From Pseudomonas farris (GTDB lineage Bacteria; Pseudomonadota; Gammaproteobacteria; Pseudomonadales; Pseudomonadaceae): 64,000 bases of DNA. A program made the position numbers and the translations under genes. The notes under the pieces were generated by a model, which was not told where the DNA came from, made no database searches, and was given only the letters and a program-made list of their open reading frames with translations. The stretch spans positions 372,001-436,000 of the forward strand of contig NZ_JAHSTV010000002.1 of NCBI RefSeq assembly GCF_019145235.1, read 5' to 3'. Positions 20,301 to 29,370 of this stretch are shown here, piece after piece; position 1 is the stretch's first letter; each line of letters starts with the position of its first letter.

Positions 20301-20451
20301 GGGCCTGACCATCATCGGCGGGCTGGTCTTCAGCCAAGTGCTGACCCTTTACACCACCCCGGTGGTTTACCTCTATCTCGACAATCTGCGCCATCGTTTC
20401 AACCGTTGGCGTGGGGTGCGTACCGATGCTGCTCTGGAAACTCCGCTATGA
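17344..20451 (+). CDS. muxC: RND efflux inner-membrane transporter MuxC (MdtC family)
   Basis: A 1035-residue second RND pump, paralogous to MuxB along its full length. It has [19 protein letters not shown] in TM4 and [18 protein letters not shown] in TM10. MdtB/MdtC systems form a B2C heterotrimer in E. coli in which the two subunits have unequal roles, one in drug translocation and one in proton coupling; the same is likely here. ATGA overlaps join it to muxB upstream and opmB downstream, so the four proteins are made from one message. Confidence 0.94.
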   Translation: MNLSGPFIKRPVATMLLSLAIILLGGVSFGLLPVSPLPQMDFPVIVVQASLPGASPEVMASTVATPLERSFGAIAGVNTMSSRSSQGSTRVILQFDLDRDINGAAREVQAAINASRNLLPSGMRSMPTYKKVNPSQAPIMVLSLTSDVLEKGQLYDLASTILSQSLSQVQGVGEVQIGGSSLPAVRIELEPQALNQYGVALDDVRNTIANANVRRPKGSVEDGQRLWQVQANDQLEKAKDYESLIIHYADGAALRLKDVAKVSDGVEDRYNSGFFNDDAAVLLVINRQAGANIIETVNEIKAQLPALQAVLPASVKLNLAMDRSPVIKATLHEAEMTLLIAVALVILVVFLFLGNFRASLIPTLAVPVSLVGTFAVMYLYGFSLNNLSLMALILATGLVVDDAIVVLENISRHIDKGVPPMKAAYLGAEEVGFTLLSMNVSLVAVFLSILFMGGIIESLFREFSITLAAAIVVSLLVSLTLTPMLCARWLKPHTPGQENRLQRWSQRTNEWMVGKYASSLDWVLRHRRLTLLSLIVTIGVNIALYVVVPKTFLPQQDTGQLIGFVRGDDGLSFSVMQPKMEIFRRAVLKDEAVQSVAGFIGGNNGTNNAFMLVRLKPIKERNLSAQKVIERLRKEMPKVPGAQLMLMADQDLQFGGGREQTTSQYSYILQSGDLGALREWYPKVVTALKALPELTAIDAREGRGAQQVTLIVDRDQAKRLGVDMDMVTAVLNNAYSQRQISTIYDSLNQYQVVMEVNPKYAQDPITLKQVQVITADGARIPLSTIAHYENSLEDDRVSHEGQFASESIAFDMAEGVTVEQGSAAIERAIAKVGLPEDVIAKMAGTTDAFAATQKSQPWMILGALVAVYLVLGVLYESYIHPLTILSTLPSAGVGALLSIYVLGGEFSLISLLGLFLLIGVVKKNAILMIDLALQLERHQGLEPLESIRSACLQRLRPILMTTLAAILGALPLLLSRAEGAEMRQPLGLTIIGGLVFSQVLTLYTTPVVYLYLDNLRHRFNRWRGVRTDAALETPL

Positions 20452-21929
20452 CTGACCGTTCGCTTATCAATCTGGTTGCACCGCTGATCACGGCCCGAGG
20501 CTCGCGTTTGCTGAGCCTGTCGCTGTGCATGGCGATGCTCAGTGCCTGCGCCATCGGCCCGGATTACCAGCGCCCGCAAGCCGCCGCGCCGGCACAGTAC
20601 AAGGAAGCGGCTGGCTGGCGTCAGGCCAATCCCAGCGACTCTCTGGCGCGTGGTGCCTGGTGGGAGCTGTATGGCGATCGGCAGCTTAATGGGCTGATCG
20701 AAAAACTCAACAGCGCCAACCAGACCGTCGCCCAGTCCGAAGCCCAGTACCGCCAGGCCCAGGCCTTGGTGCGCAGTGCCCGGGGGGCGTTTTTCCCGAC
20801 GGTGGACCTGACGGTCGGGAAAACCCGTTCCAGCCAGGGCACCGGTAGCAGCAGTTCGAGCCTGAGCAGTTCCTCCAGCGGTATTCGCGACACGTACACC
20901 GCGCAGGCCGGGGTCAGTTGGGAAGCGGACGTCTGGGGCAAATTGCGCCGAGGCCTGGAAGCCGACACGGCCAACGCCGAGGCGAGTTTTGCCGATCTGG
21001 CGGCGATGCGCCTGAGCCAGCAATCGGAGCTGCTGCAGAACTACCTGCAACTGCGGGTGATCGACGAACAGAAACGCCTGCTGGAAGCGACGGTCGAGGC
21101 CTATCAACGTTCGCTGACCATGACCGAAAACCAATACCGCGCCGGTGTCTCCGGCAAGGACGCAGTGGCCCAGGCCACCACTCAGCTTAAAAGCACCCAG
21201 GCGGAGATGGTCGACCTGATCTGGCAGCGCGCGCAGTTCGAGAACGCCATCGCTGTGCTGATTGGTCTGCCGCCGGCCGAATTCAGCCTGGCTGAAACCA
21301 AAGACATCCCGGCATTGCCGCAGGTACCGCTGAGCCTGCCTTCGCAATTGCTGGAACGCCGCCCGGACATCGCCTCCGCCGAGCGCTCGGTGATGGCCGC
21401 CAACGCCAACATCGGCGTGGCCAAAGCCGCTTACTACCCAGACCTGACCCTGAGCCTGAACGGCGGCTATAGCAGCAGCACCTCTAACAACTGGATCAGT
21501 GTGCCGAACCGCTTCTGGTCGGTCGGGCCGCAACTGGCCATGACCCTGTTCGACGGTGGGCAGCGCTCGGCGGAAGTCGATCGCAGCGAAGCGGCCTATG
21601 ACGAAACCGTCGCCAAGTACCGCCAGACCGTGCTCGACGGCTTCCGTGAAGTGGAAAACTATCTGGTGCAACTCAAGGTGCTGGAAGACGAAGCCAAGGT
21701 GCGCCAGGAAGCCCTGGATGCGGCGCGAGAATCCTTGCGATTGACCCAGAATCAGTACAAGGCCGGGGTGATTGCTTATCTGGATGTGGTGGTGGTTCAA
21801 GCCACGGCGTTGAGCAACGAACGCAACGTGCTGAGTTTGCTGCAGAGCCGCTTGATCGCCAGCGTGCAATTGATTGCCGCACTGGGCGGCGGGTGGGACG
21901 GGCAGCTTCAGGTGAGCGACAAAAAGTAG
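20448..21929 (+). CDS. opmB: Outer-membrane efflux lipoprotein OpmB (NodT/OprM family)
   Basis: A 493-residue TolC-like trimeric channel subunit. The signal ends in the lipobox LSAC (about residue 30), so it is an outer-membrane lipoprotein. Characteristic blocks are CAIGPDYQRP, WWELYGDRQLNGLI, and the repeated OEP halves with ERRPDIASAERSVMAANANIGVAKAAYYPDLTL (quoted in part) and ENQYRAGV / QNQYKAGVIAYLDV. An unusual serine-rich run (residues about 125-145) sits in an extracellular loop. The start at 20448 overlaps the muxC stop by ATGA. It completes the mux operon; a hairpin follows. Confidence 0.92.
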   Translation: MTDRSLINLVAPLITARGSRLLSLSLCMAMLSACAIGPDYQRPQAAAPAQYKEAAGWRQANPSDSLARGAWWELYGDRQLNGLIEKLNSANQTVAQSEAQYRQAQALVRSARGAFFPTVDLTVGKTRSSQGTGSSSSSLSSSSSGIRDTYTAQAGVSWEADVWGKLRRGLEADTANAEASFADLAAMRLSQQSELLQNYLQLRVIDEQKRLLEATVEAYQRSLTMTENQYRAGVSGKDAVAQATTQLKSTQAEMVDLIWQRAQFENAIAVLIGLPPAEFSLAETKDIPALPQVPLSLPSQLLERRPDIASAERSVMAANANIGVAKAAYYPDLTLSLNGGYSSSTSNNWISVPNRFWSVGPQLAMTLFDGGQRSAEVDRSEAAYDETVAKYRQTVLDGFREVENYLVQLKVLEDEAKVRQEALDAARESLRLTQNQYKAGVIAYLDVVVVQATALSNERNVLSLLQSRLIASVQLIAALGGGWDGQLQVSDKK

Positions 21930-21934
21930 CGCAT

Positions 21935-21965
21935 GATCGTTCCCACGCAGAGCGGGGGAACGATC
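21935..21965. terminator. Hairpin after the mux operon
   Basis: GATCGTTCCC pairs perfectly with GGGAACGATC across an 11-base loop, starting five bases after the opmB stop. It lacks a T run, so it may be an mRNA-stabilising or repeat element (the GATCGTTCCCACGC family of pseudomonads) rather than a true terminator. Confidence 0.55.
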
Positions 21966-22108
21966 AGTTGAGCGGCGATCACACGTTTCATCGCCTTGAT
22001 GGCCTTTTGATGACTTTGTGAGTGCGTTCGTCCGCGGAATCAGTACAATCGCCGGCTTTGCTCCCCATGCACGAACGCAGCACGGCGGGAGCGGTCGCGA
22101 GAAGTCCC

Positions 22109-24190
22109 ATGCTCATCGGTAGTTATTCCCTTACGCTGGTTTTCATATCGCTCTGTGTGGCGATACTTGCCTCTTATACCGCGCTCGACCTCACCGGTCG
22201 CATCGCCACGGCCAAGGGTCGGGCGGTGCATCTATGGACGGCGGGCGGCGCTTTCGCGATGGGTATCGGCGTGTGGTCGATGCATTTCATCGGCATGCTC
22301 GCGTTCACATTGCCGATCGATCTGGGCTACGACGTTACTCTCACGGCGCTCTCCCTGTTGATTGCGGTCCTGTCCTGCGGTTTTGCTCTGTGGCTGGTCA
22401 GCCAGCCACAACTGCCAGCCTGGCAACTGGCGTTCGGCGCGCTGGTGATGGGCGCTGGCATCAGTGCCATGCATTACACCGGCATGGCCGCCATGCGCAT
22501 GCAGCCGGGCATCGATTACGACCCTGCACTGTTTAGCGCGTCGTTGCTCATCGCCGTTGGCGCGTCGGGTGCAGCGTTATGGATCGCTTTTCGTCTGCGC
22601 CGGCACGCACCTTATGTCCGCCTGATCCGCGGCGGTGCAGCAGTGATCATGGGCATTGCCATCGTCGGCATGCACTACACCGGCATGGCCGCGGCCCGTT
22701 TTGCCGATGGCAGTTTCTGTGGCGCGGCGGCCGATGGCCTGAACGGTGAGGGCCTGGACAATCTTGTGCTGATCACCACCCTCGCGGTGTTGAGTATCGC
22801 CTTGCTGACCTCGATCCTCGATGCACGCCTGGAGGCTCGCACCGCGGACCTCGCTCAATCGCTGACCGAAGCCAATCGCGAACTCACCCAACTGGCGCTG
22901 CACGACACCCTCACCGGGCTGCCGAACCGAGTATTGCTGTCCGACCGTATCGATCAGGCGATGTCGAGGGTGAAGGAGCAGGGCGGCTGTTTTGCGTTGA
23001 TGTTCATTGATCTGGACGGCTTCAAACCGGTCAACGATGCCTTTGGACACCACATGGGCGACCAGTTGCTGCGTGAGGTCGGCCTGCGCCTGCGTGAAGA
23101 TTTGCGCAGCCAGGACACCCTGGCGCGAATCGGTGGCGATGAATTTGTGCTGCTGGTGCAGCTCGCCGAGCCGAATGACGCGCTGAATCTGGCGGCGCGA
23201 CAGGTGGGGCTGATCGCGCGCTCGTTCCGGGTCGCGGAGCATGACTTGCAGATTTCCGCCAGCGTCGGCATCGCGCTCTATCCCGGTAACGGTGAGACTG
23301 CCGAGGAATTGCTGATGAACGCCGACGCCGCGATGTACCACGCCAAGGGTGCCGGCAAAAACGGTCATCGCTTCTTTGATGCCTCGATGAACAGCAACGC
23401 GCGCAAACAGCTGCAATTGCTGCAAGACCTGCGCAACGCTGTCGATCAGCAGCAGTTCAGTCTCTATTACCAACCCAAGTTCGACGCTGGCAATGGTCGA
23501 CCGGTGGGCGCCGAGGCATTGCTGCGCTGGGAGCACCCGACCCAGGGCATGCTGCAGCCGGACAGCTTCATCGATCTTGCGGAGAAGACCGGGCTGATCA
23601 TTCCGATCGGCGAATGGGTGCTCAACGAAGCCTGCCGTCAGATGCGCGAGTGGTATGTGCTCGGTTACACCGACTGGCGCATCGCGGTGAACCTCTCGGC
23701 CTTGCAGTTCTGCCACGCCGGGTTGGTCCAGAGCGTCGCCAAGGCCTTGGCCACTCATCATTTGCCGGCCAACAGCCTGACCCTGGAAATCACCGAAACC
23801 ACTGCCATGAGCGACGCCGATGCGAGCATGACGGTGCTGCAGGAACTCTCGGAAATGGGCGTCGACCTGTCCATCGATGATTTTGGCACCGGTTATTCGA
23901 GTTTGATGTACCTCAAGCGCCTGCCGGCCAATGAATTGAAGATTGATCGGGGATTCGTCCGCGATCTGGAACACGACAGCGACGACGCAGCCATCGTCTC
24001 GGCCATCGTCGTCCTCGGCCAGGCGCTTGGCTTGCGGATCGTCGCCGAAGGTGTGGAAACCGATGTCCAGCAAGACTTCCTGACCCAACTGGGCTGCGAC
24101 TCGTTGCAGGGTTACCTGCTGGGGCATCCGCTGCCTGCTGATCGATTCATGGCCGATATTCATCGTGGGGAGCAATTGGCTACTGGCTGA
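22109..24190 (+). CDS. MHYT-GGDEF-EAL c-di-GMP protein (MucR-like)
   Basis: A 693-residue inner-membrane c-di-GMP enzyme. Residues 1-235 form the seven-span MHYT sensor with SMHFIGML, AMHYTGMAA and GMHYTGMAA motifs, thought to bind copper or gases. A GGDEF domain has an intact active site at about residue 342 (RIGGDEFVLL). The EAL domain has AEALLRWEHP at about 468 and DDFGTGYSSL near 590, so both synthesis and breakdown look possible. Architecture and length match P. aeruginosa MucR (PA1727), linked to alginate and NO-induced dispersal. The start at MLIGSYSL fits the family; upstream in-frame starts at 22067 (ATG) and 22022 (GTG) are possible. A CCTGTGGC/GCCACAGG hairpin follows at 24197-24222. 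Confidence 0.88.
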   Translation: MLIGSYSLTLVFISLCVAILASYTALDLTGRIATAKGRAVHLWTAGGAFAMGIGVWSMHFIGMLAFTLPIDLGYDVTLTALSLLIAVLSCGFALWLVSQPQLPAWQLAFGALVMGAGISAMHYTGMAAMRMQPGIDYDPALFSASLLIAVGASGAALWIAFRLRRHAPYVRLIRGGAAVIMGIAIVGMHYTGMAAARFADGSFCGAAADGLNGEGLDNLVLITTLAVLSIALLTSILDARLEARTADLAQSLTEANRELTQLALHDTLTGLPNRVLLSDRIDQAMSRVKEQGGCFALMFIDLDGFKPVNDAFGHHMGDQLLREVGLRLREDLRSQDTLARIGGDEFVLLVQLAEPNDALNLAARQVGLIARSFRVAEHDLQISASVGIALYPGNGETAEELLMNADAAMYHAKGAGKNGHRFFDASMNSNARKQLQLLQDLRNAVDQQQFSLYYQPKFDAGNGRPVGAEALLRWEHPTQGMLQPDSFIDLAEKTGLIIPIGEWVLNEACRQMREWYVLGYTDWRIAVNLSALQFCHAGLVQSVAKALATHHLPANSLTLEITETTAMSDADASMTVLQELSEMGVDLSIDDFGTGYSSLMYLKRLPANELKIDRGFVRDLEHDSDDAAIVSAIVVLGQALGLRIVAEGVETDVQQDFLTQLGCDSLQGYLLGHPLPADRFMADIHRGEQLATG

Positions 24191-24196
24191 TGGACC

Positions 24197-24222
24197 CCTG
24201 TGGCAAGCCCCCTCGCCACAGG
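24197..24222 (+). terminator. Hairpin after the MHYT-GGDEF-EAL gene
   Basis: CCTGTGGC and GCCACAGG form an 8-base stem with a ten-base loop, followed by TTTGTGT, six bases after the stop. Confidence 0.6.
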
Positions 24223-24320
24223 TTTGTGTCATTGGAATTGACGCAGGTTCATGCAAAACCGCGCAATGGCGGTTATTCTTGGCCCCGACTGCATACGCTT
24301 GTAACGGGGGAAATGCCAGC

Positions 24321-25067
24321 ATGGACAAAGTCATCGTCATCACCGGCGGCAGCCGTGGAATTGGCGCCGCTACGGCCCTGTTGGCCGCTGAGCTTGGCTA
24401 TCGGATCTGTATCAACTATCAGTCCGACGAACAGGCGGCGCACAGTGTGCTGGAACAAGTCCGCGCACTCGGCGCCCAGGCCATTGCCGTGCGTGCCGAT
24501 GTCAGCATCGAAGACGAAGTGATCGGTCTGTTCCACCGCGTAGACACCGAACTGGGTCGGGTCACGGCGCTGGTGAACAACGCCGGCACTGTCGGGCAAA
24601 AGTCGCGGATCGACGAAATGTCCGAATTCCGTATTCTGAAAATCCTCAAGACCAACGTCCTGGCACCGATCCTTTGCGCCAAACACGCGATCCTGCGCAT
24701 GTCGCCCAAACATGGCGGGCAGGGTGGCAGCATCGTCAACGTGTCGTCGGTCGCAGCCCGCTTGGGCGCCCCCAGCGAATATGTCGACTACGCAGCGTCC
24801 AAAGGCGCGCTGGACACCTTCACCATCGGCCTGTCGAAGGAAGTGGCGGGCGAGGGTATTCGCGTCAACGCCGTGCGACCGGGTTACATCTACACCGATT
24901 TCCATGCATTGAGCGGTGATCCGGACCGGGTCAGCAAGCTGGAGTCGGCGATCCCGATGGCTCGGGGTGGGCGGCCGGATGAAGTGGCGGAGGCGATTGT
25001 TTGGTTGTTGTCGGATAAGGCTTCTTATGCGACGGGGACTTTCGTCGACCTGGGGGGCGGGCGTTAA
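24321..25067 (+). CDS. SDR family oxidoreductase
   Basis: A 248-residue classical short-chain dehydrogenase/reductase. The dinucleotide loop is GGSRGIG (residues 9-15), followed by NNAG near 88, the catalytic serine in VNVSSVAARLG near 147 and YAASK near 160. The region after the second strand (INYQSDEQAA) suggests NADP(H) use. Normal length, beginning MDKVIVITGGSRG. It is most similar in style to glucose/ribitol-type or FabG-like enzymes of unknown substrate. It stands alone between the c-di-GMP gene and a REP pair. Confidence 0.87.
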   Translation: MDKVIVITGGSRGIGAATALLAAELGYRICINYQSDEQAAHSVLEQVRALGAQAIAVRADVSIEDEVIGLFHRVDTELGRVTALVNNAGTVGQKSRIDEMSEFRILKILKTNVLAPILCAKHAILRMSPKHGGQGGSIVNVSSVAARLGAPSEYVDYAASKGALDTFTIGLSKEVAGEGIRVNAVRPGYIYTDFHALSGDPDRVSKLESAIPMARGGRPDEVAEAIVWLLSDKASYATGTFVDLGGGR

Positions 25068-25093
25068 TCCCGGGATTTGCTTTGTCTGTTCTG

Positions 25094-25198
25094 GCCTCTT
25101 CGCGAGCAAGCCCGCTCCCACAGGGGGACGGTAATGTTCACAAATGTTGTGTTCACATCCGTCCACTGTGGGAGCGGGCTTGCTCGCGAAGGCGATAG
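25094..25198. repeat. REP inverted pair
   Basis: Facing copies of TTCGCGAGCAAGCCCGCTCC and its complement lie between the convergent SDR and MocR genes, with a TTCACAAATGTTGTG inner palindrome near 25137-25154. Confidence 0.9.
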
Positions 25199-25217
25199 CC
25201 CAGACAACATCAAACCT

Positions 25218-26627
25218 TCAGAACGACCGCACAATCCGCCCCAACGTCTCCATCGCCTTCTCCGAATCTTCAGTCCAAGGGCTGCCATAATTCAGCCGAA
25301 TACAATTCCTGAACCGCTGGGTCGGTGAAAAGATCGGCCCCGGCGCAATGCTGATCCCTTGCGCCAATGCCATCTGAAACAACTTTAATGAATCCATCTG
25401 CGGCGGCAGTTCCAGCCACAAAAAGTAGCCCCCTGCCGGCTGACTGACGCGCGTCTGCGCCGGGAAGTAACGGGCGATGGCGGCGAGCATGGCGCTTTGC
25501 TGTTCTTCCAGGGCATAACGCAGTTTGCGCAGATGCCGGTCGTAGCCGCCGTGTTGCAGGTAATCGGCGATGGCGGCCTGGGCGGGCATCGAGGCGCAGA
25601 GCGAGGTCATCAGCTTCAGGCGTTCGATTTTCTGCGCATACCGCCCAGCGGCGACCCAGCCGATGCGGTAACCGGGGGCCAGGCTCTTGGCGAACGAACC
25701 GCAATGCATCACCAACCCTTCGGTATCGAAAGCCTTGGCCGGTTTTGGCGCCTGTTGGCCGTAATAGAGCTCGGCGTAGACGTCGTCTTCGATCAGCGGC
25801 ACCTGATGGTTGCGCAACAGCTCCACCAGCTCCTGCTTCTTCGCTTCGGGCATGGTCGAGCCCATGGGGTTCTGGAAACTGGTCATGCACCAGCAGGCTT
25901 TGATCGGGTGCCGTTCCAGGGTCTGGGCGAGAACGCCGAGGTCGATGCCGTCTCGCGGGTGGACGGGAATTTCCACTGCTTTGAGCTTCAGCCGCTCCAG
26001 CACTTGCAGGCTGGCGTAGAACGCCGGGGCTTCGATGGCCACCAGATCGCCGGGTTCGGTGACCGCTTGCAGGCACAGGTTCAGGGCTTCGAGGGCGCCG
26101 TTGGTGATCAGCAACTCTTCCATGGGCAACATCAGCCCGCCGACCATGTAGCGCAGGGCTATTTGTCGACGCAGTTGCGGGTTACCCGGCGACATGTCGG
26201 TGACCACCATGCGCGGGTCCATCTCGCGGGCGGCACTGGCCAGCGAGCGGGACAGGCGTTGCAGCGGGAACAGCGTGGGGCTGGGGAACGCCGAACCGAA
26301 GGGCACGGTGTTCGGATCCTTGATCGAGTCCAGCACCGAGAACACCAGTTCGCTGACGTCGACTTCGGTGGACTCGTTGACCTGGCTGCTGATCACCGGC
26401 TCCGAGAACGGGCTCGGTGCATGCGCATTGACGAAGTAGCCGGAACGCGGCCGGGCGCGGATCAGGCCCCGGCGTTCGAGCAGGTAATAGGCCTGGAACA
26501 CGGTGGACGGGCTGACGCCGTAGGTCTGACTGGCGTAGCGCACCGATGGCACCCGCTGGCCGGGACCGAGGACGCCGGAGCGGATCAGTTCAGCGATGTC
26601 GTCGGCGAATTTTTCGTAGCGTTTCAT
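25218..26627 (-). CDS. MocR-type GntR regulator with aminotransferase domain (MpaR-like)
   Basis: A 469-residue PLP-dependent regulator. Residues 1-75 are a GntR winged helix (SVRYASQTYGVSPSTVFQAYY, quoted in part). The rest is a fold-type I aminotransferase domain with the PLP lysine in GSFAKSLAPGYRIGW and the tyrosine/asparagine contacts in SFQNPMGSTM and IEDDVYAELYY. It lies 69 bases downstream of ccoG on the same strand, with no motif of its own, so it is probably co-transcribed. In P. aeruginosa the MocR regulator MpaR (PA4132) lies in the ccoN4/nirA/ccoG2 group; by gene context this is its counterpart, and it is the best candidate to bind the bipartite motif. Confidence 0.82.
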   Translation of the reverse strand: MKRYEKFADDIAELIRSGVLGPGQRVPSVRYASQTYGVSPSTVFQAYYLLERRGLIRARPRSGYFVNAHAPSPFSEPVISSQVNESTEVDVSELVFSVLDSIKDPNTVPFGSAFPSPTLFPLQRLSRSLASAAREMDPRMVVTDMSPGNPQLRRQIALRYMVGGLMLPMEELLITNGALEALNLCLQAVTEPGDLVAIEAPAFYASLQVLERLKLKAVEIPVHPRDGIDLGVLAQTLERHPIKACWCMTSFQNPMGSTMPEAKKQELVELLRNHQVPLIEDDVYAELYYGQQAPKPAKAFDTEGLVMHCGSFAKSLAPGYRIGWVAAGRYAQKIERLKLMTSLCASMPAQAAIADYLQHGGYDRHLRKLRYALEEQQSAMLAAIARYFPAQTRVSQPAGGYFLWLELPPQMDSLKLFQMALAQGISIAPGPIFSPTQRFRNCIRLNYGSPWTEDSEKAMETLGRIVRSF

Positions 26628-26696
26628 TTAAGTCCCGGTTTGGAGCGCTATTGGGCAAATGGAGCTTATGTGGCGAGGGGGCTGCATCTTAAAGGC

Positions 26697-28109
26697 TCAA
26701 CGGTTCATCGGCGCAACAAACCGGCTCTTGGCCACGCTGTAGATGTCCGGCTCATCGCTGTCGACAATCTTGAAACTGATGGTCTGCGAGCTGCTGCTCG
26801 GGCGATCCGTGGTCATGGCCACCGACACCGGTACGTCGACGATCTCACCGGGGGCCAGGCTCAGTTCGGTCTTGCCTTGCAACTGGAAGCCGTCGCCATC
26901 GACCAGTGTCAATTGATAATCCTGACGTTGCTGGGTCTTGTTGATGACCTTCAGGCTGTAGATGTTTTCGATCTGGCCTTCACTGTTCTCGCGGAACAGG
27001 CCACGGTCCTTGCTCACGTCCAGCGACACCATCGGCCGTTCCACCAGCGCCAGGGCAAGGGCGCCGATCATCACCAGCAGCACCGCGCTGTAGCCGATCA
27101 GTCGCGGGCGCAGTAGGTGGGTCTTGCCACCCTGCAACTCATGCTCCGAGGTGTAGCTGATCAACCCACGGGCATAACCCATTTTGTCCATGATCGAATC
27201 ACAGGCGTCGATGCACGCGGCGCAACCGATGCATTCCATCTGCAAACCGTCGCGAATATCGATGCCGGTTGGGCAGACCTGCACGCACAATTGGCAATCA
27301 ATGCAATCCCCCAGCCCGACATCGGTGGGTTTGACGTCACGTTTGCGCGGGCCACGGTTTTCGCCGCGGGCCACGTCATAGGAAATGGTCAGGGTGTCCT
27401 TGTCGAACATCACGCTCTGGAACCGCGCATACGGGCACATGTGCATGCACACCGCTTCGCGCAGCCAACCGGCATTGATGTAAGTGGCCCCGGTGAAGAA
27501 CAGCACCCAGAACAGGCTGACACCGCCGATTTGCAAAGTCAGCAGTTCTTCAGCCAGGGGGCGGATCGGCGTGAAGTAGCCGACAAACGTCAGGCCGGTG
27601 AGCAGGCTGATCGCCAGCCACAGGGTGTGTTTGGCCGAGCGGCGGATCAGTTTGTTCAGGCCCCAGGGTGCAGCTTGCAGCTTGATCCGTTGGTTGCGCT
27701 CGCCTTCGGTGAGCTTCTCGCACCACATGAAGATCCACGTCCAGGAACTCTGCGGGCAGGTGTAACCGCACCAGACCCGGCCTGCGAACACGGTGATCGC
27801 AAACAGGCCGAACGCGGCAATGATCAGCAGCGCCGAAAGCAGAATGAAGTCCTGTGGCCAGAAGGTGGCGCCGAAGATGTGGAATTTGCTTTCGCAAAGG
27901 TCCCAGAGCACTGCCTGGCGGCCACCCCAGTTCAGCCACACCGTGCCGAAGAACAGCAGAAACAGAAACCCCGCGCCGCTCATGCGCAGGGTGCGGAACA
28001 AACCCGTGAAGCTGCGGGTATGGATCAGGTTGTCGCTGGACTTTGCCTTTATCTTTGGACGCAAAGGCTCGAACGTTTCAACGGTTCGGACGGGGATTCT
28101 ATCGCTCAT
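26697..28109 (-). CDS. ccoG: Cytochrome c oxidase accessory protein CcoG (RdxA/FixG family)
   Basis: A 470-residue inner-membrane polyferredoxin with about five spans, then a dicluster ferredoxin domain (CIDCQLCVQVCPTG and CIGCAACIDACD, about residues 250-290) and a periplasmic Ig-like FixG C-terminal domain. CcoG is known to reduce Cu(II) so that copper can be delivered to CcoN of cbb3 oxidases. The start at 28109 (MSDRIPVRTVETF) matches the family; an in-frame ATG at 28133 exists. There is no ccoNOP operon beside it; the relevant partner in this window is the orphan ccoN 19 kb away, with which it shares a promoter motif. Confidence 0.9.
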   Translation of the reverse strand: MSDRIPVRTVETFEPLRPKIKAKSSDNLIHTRSFTGLFRTLRMSGAGFLFLLFFGTVWLNWGGRQAVLWDLCESKFHIFGATFWPQDFILLSALLIIAAFGLFAITVFAGRVWCGYTCPQSSWTWIFMWCEKLTEGERNQRIKLQAAPWGLNKLIRRSAKHTLWLAISLLTGLTFVGYFTPIRPLAEELLTLQIGGVSLFWVLFFTGATYINAGWLREAVCMHMCPYARFQSVMFDKDTLTISYDVARGENRGPRKRDVKPTDVGLGDCIDCQLCVQVCPTGIDIRDGLQMECIGCAACIDACDSIMDKMGYARGLISYTSEHELQGGKTHLLRPRLIGYSAVLLVMIGALALALVERPMVSLDVSKDRGLFRENSEGQIENIYSLKVINKTQQRQDYQLTLVDGDGFQLQGKTELSLAPGEIVDVPVSVAMTTDRPSSSSQTISFKIVDSDEPDIYSVAKSRFVAPMNR

Positions 28110-28170
28110 GGTCTTTCGCTCATCAGCCTCCATCAGGCCTGAGCACTATGACCAGCGATCTGTTTGCATA

Positions 28171-28207
28171 ACAGACTCAGCTATAGCAATAAAAAGCGGA
28201 TCAGATG
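28171..28207 (-). promoter_or_regulatory. Bipartite CTGAT/CTGA motif, ccoG promoter
   Basis: On the minus strand CATCTGATCCGC, 15 bases, CTGAGTCTGT, beginning 62 bases upstream of the ccoG ATG. Both blocks are identical to the ccoN copy while the 15-base spacer differs completely, which is what selection on a binding site would leave. Confidence 0.68.
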
Positions 28208-28254
28208 AGTTTCTGGCACTCGCCTGCGACAACTTGATGCACCCGCAACGGCAG

Positions 28255-28285
28255 GCCGCAAACGCCTATGCCAGGTGTTTGCGGC
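28255..28285. other. Stem-loop between ccoG promoter and DUF3203 gene
   Basis: GCCGCAAAC and GTTTGCGGC form a perfect 9-base stem, with CCT/AGG pairing inside the loop. It lies 20 bases after the DUF3203 stop on the minus strand and could act as its terminator, but there is no T run. Confidence 0.45.
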
Positions 28286-28304
28286 GTGTGTTGATGCGGG
28301 TCAG

Positions 28305-28538
28305 TCAAATCACCGAATCACTGTCCGTGGCCTTCAAATGCCGGCGTTCATCCACTGCGCCTGCTACGGTCAATGCATCGGCTTCTGCTTCGGTGATGTA
28401 GATACGCTGGTCGTCGAGGTCGACCGCCGACATGGATTTTTCCCCGTCGGTGATGATGGTCACGTCGGAGCAAAGACGGATTTCTTCGCCGTTTTGGGTG
28501 ATGAAGAAACAGGTCTGGTTTTCGATGCGCACGGTCAT
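28305..28538 (-). CDS. DUF3203 family small protein
   Basis: A 77-residue soluble protein beginning MTVRIENQTCFFITQNGEE. The block VTIITDGEKSMSAVDLDDQRIYITEAEADALTVAGAVDERRHLK (seen in parts) is the DUF3203 signature, confined largely to Pseudomonas. No function is known. It lies divergent from the MgtC-like gene and upstream of the ccoG promoter on the same strand. Confidence 0.85.
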   Translation of the reverse strand: MTVRIENQTCFFITQNGEEIRLCSDVTIITDGEKSMSAVDLDDQRIYITEAEADALTVAGAVDERRHLKATDSDSVI

Positions 28539-28668
28539 GGAGGCGTCCTTTTTTCGGCGGATTCTGAAGTGTTAGGGCGTATCCGCCGGTCATCGTTCTG
28601 TGCAACCGATTAATGGTGGGTGCGGTCCATCCTCTATCGAGTCATTAAATCATCATAAGGACTGCGCC

Positions 28669-29169
28669 ATGGACGCTTGGTGGCATGAGGTTTGGGTGAC
28701 GCTGCAAGCGGAGTTCGCCGACATTGGCGATGCTTCACAACTGACACGCATTACGGTGCGCTTGCTGATGGCCGCCTTGCTGGGCGGCATTTTGGGTTTC
28801 GAGCGTGAGCAAAAGGGCAAGGCCGCCGGGGTTCGCACCCATATGCTGGTGGCGCTGGGCGCGGCGCTGTTTGTGCTGGTGCCGCAGATGTCAGGATCCC
28901 AGGCCGATGCCATGAGCCGAGTGGTGCAGGGCGTGATCGCCGGCATCGGGTTTCTTGGCGCCGGGACTATCCTGAAAAACACTGATGGTGATGAGGGCCA
29001 TGTCAAAGGCCTGACCACCGCCGCCGGTTTGTGGATGACGGCGGCCATTGGTGTTTCGGCCGGAATGGGCCGCGAGGCGACAGCCGTGCTCAGTACGTTG
29101 CTGGCATTGGTGATTCTCGGTGTAATGCCTATCGTCGTGCGCCAGTTTGAAAAGGATCGACACCCATAA
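28669..29169 (+). CDS. MgtC/SapB family inner-membrane protein
   Basis: A 166-residue MgtC/SapB protein with four to five hydrophobic spans. Family hallmarks are LLGGILGFEREQKGKAAGVRTHMLVALGAALF (in parts, about residues 38-70), GVIAGIGFLGAGTILK near 98 and VKGLTTAAGLWMTAAIG near 120. It lacks the long C-terminal ACT-like domain of virulence MgtC, so it is the short form. MgtC proteins act in Mg2+-limited growth and ATP synthase control in some pathogens; a role here is not shown. The start at 28669 follows AAGGACTGCGCC. Confidence 0.88.
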   Translation: MDAWWHEVWVTLQAEFADIGDASQLTRITVRLLMAALLGGILGFEREQKGKAAGVRTHMLVALGAALFVLVPQMSGSQADAMSRVVQGVIAGIGFLGAGTILKNTDGDEGHVKGLTTAAGLWMTAAIGVSAGMGREATAVLSTLLALVILGVMPIVVRQFEKDRHP

Positions 29170-29187
29170 TTTGAGTCTTCATGCAGT

Positions 29188-29370
29188 TTACGGACTCACG
29201 ATCTCCGGCGGCTGGGTGCTCGGCGGCTCTTCCCGCGGTGGCGGGCTGGTGCCTGGCGGTTCCTGCTCCGGGATGGGGCCGGGTTCGGTCGGCGGGGTTG
29301 GCGGTGTGGGCGGAATCGTCGGCTCATCAATGTTCGGATCGGGTGTCTCGGCGGGGATATGAATACTCAT
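29188..29370 (-). CDS. Proline-rich small protein
   Basis: A 60-residue protein, roughly 40 percent proline, beginning MSIHIPAETPDPNIDEP and ending EIVSP, with TPPTPPTEP-type repeats. There is no signal peptide or membrane span. TGGAGAC precedes the start. Similar short Pro-rich proteins occur in pseudomonads; I know no function. It is convergent with the MgtC-like gene, 18 bases from its stop. Confidence 0.65.
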   Translation of the reverse strand: MSIHIPAETPDPNIDEPTIPPTPPTPPTEPGPIPEQEPPGTSPPPREEPPSTQPPEIVSP

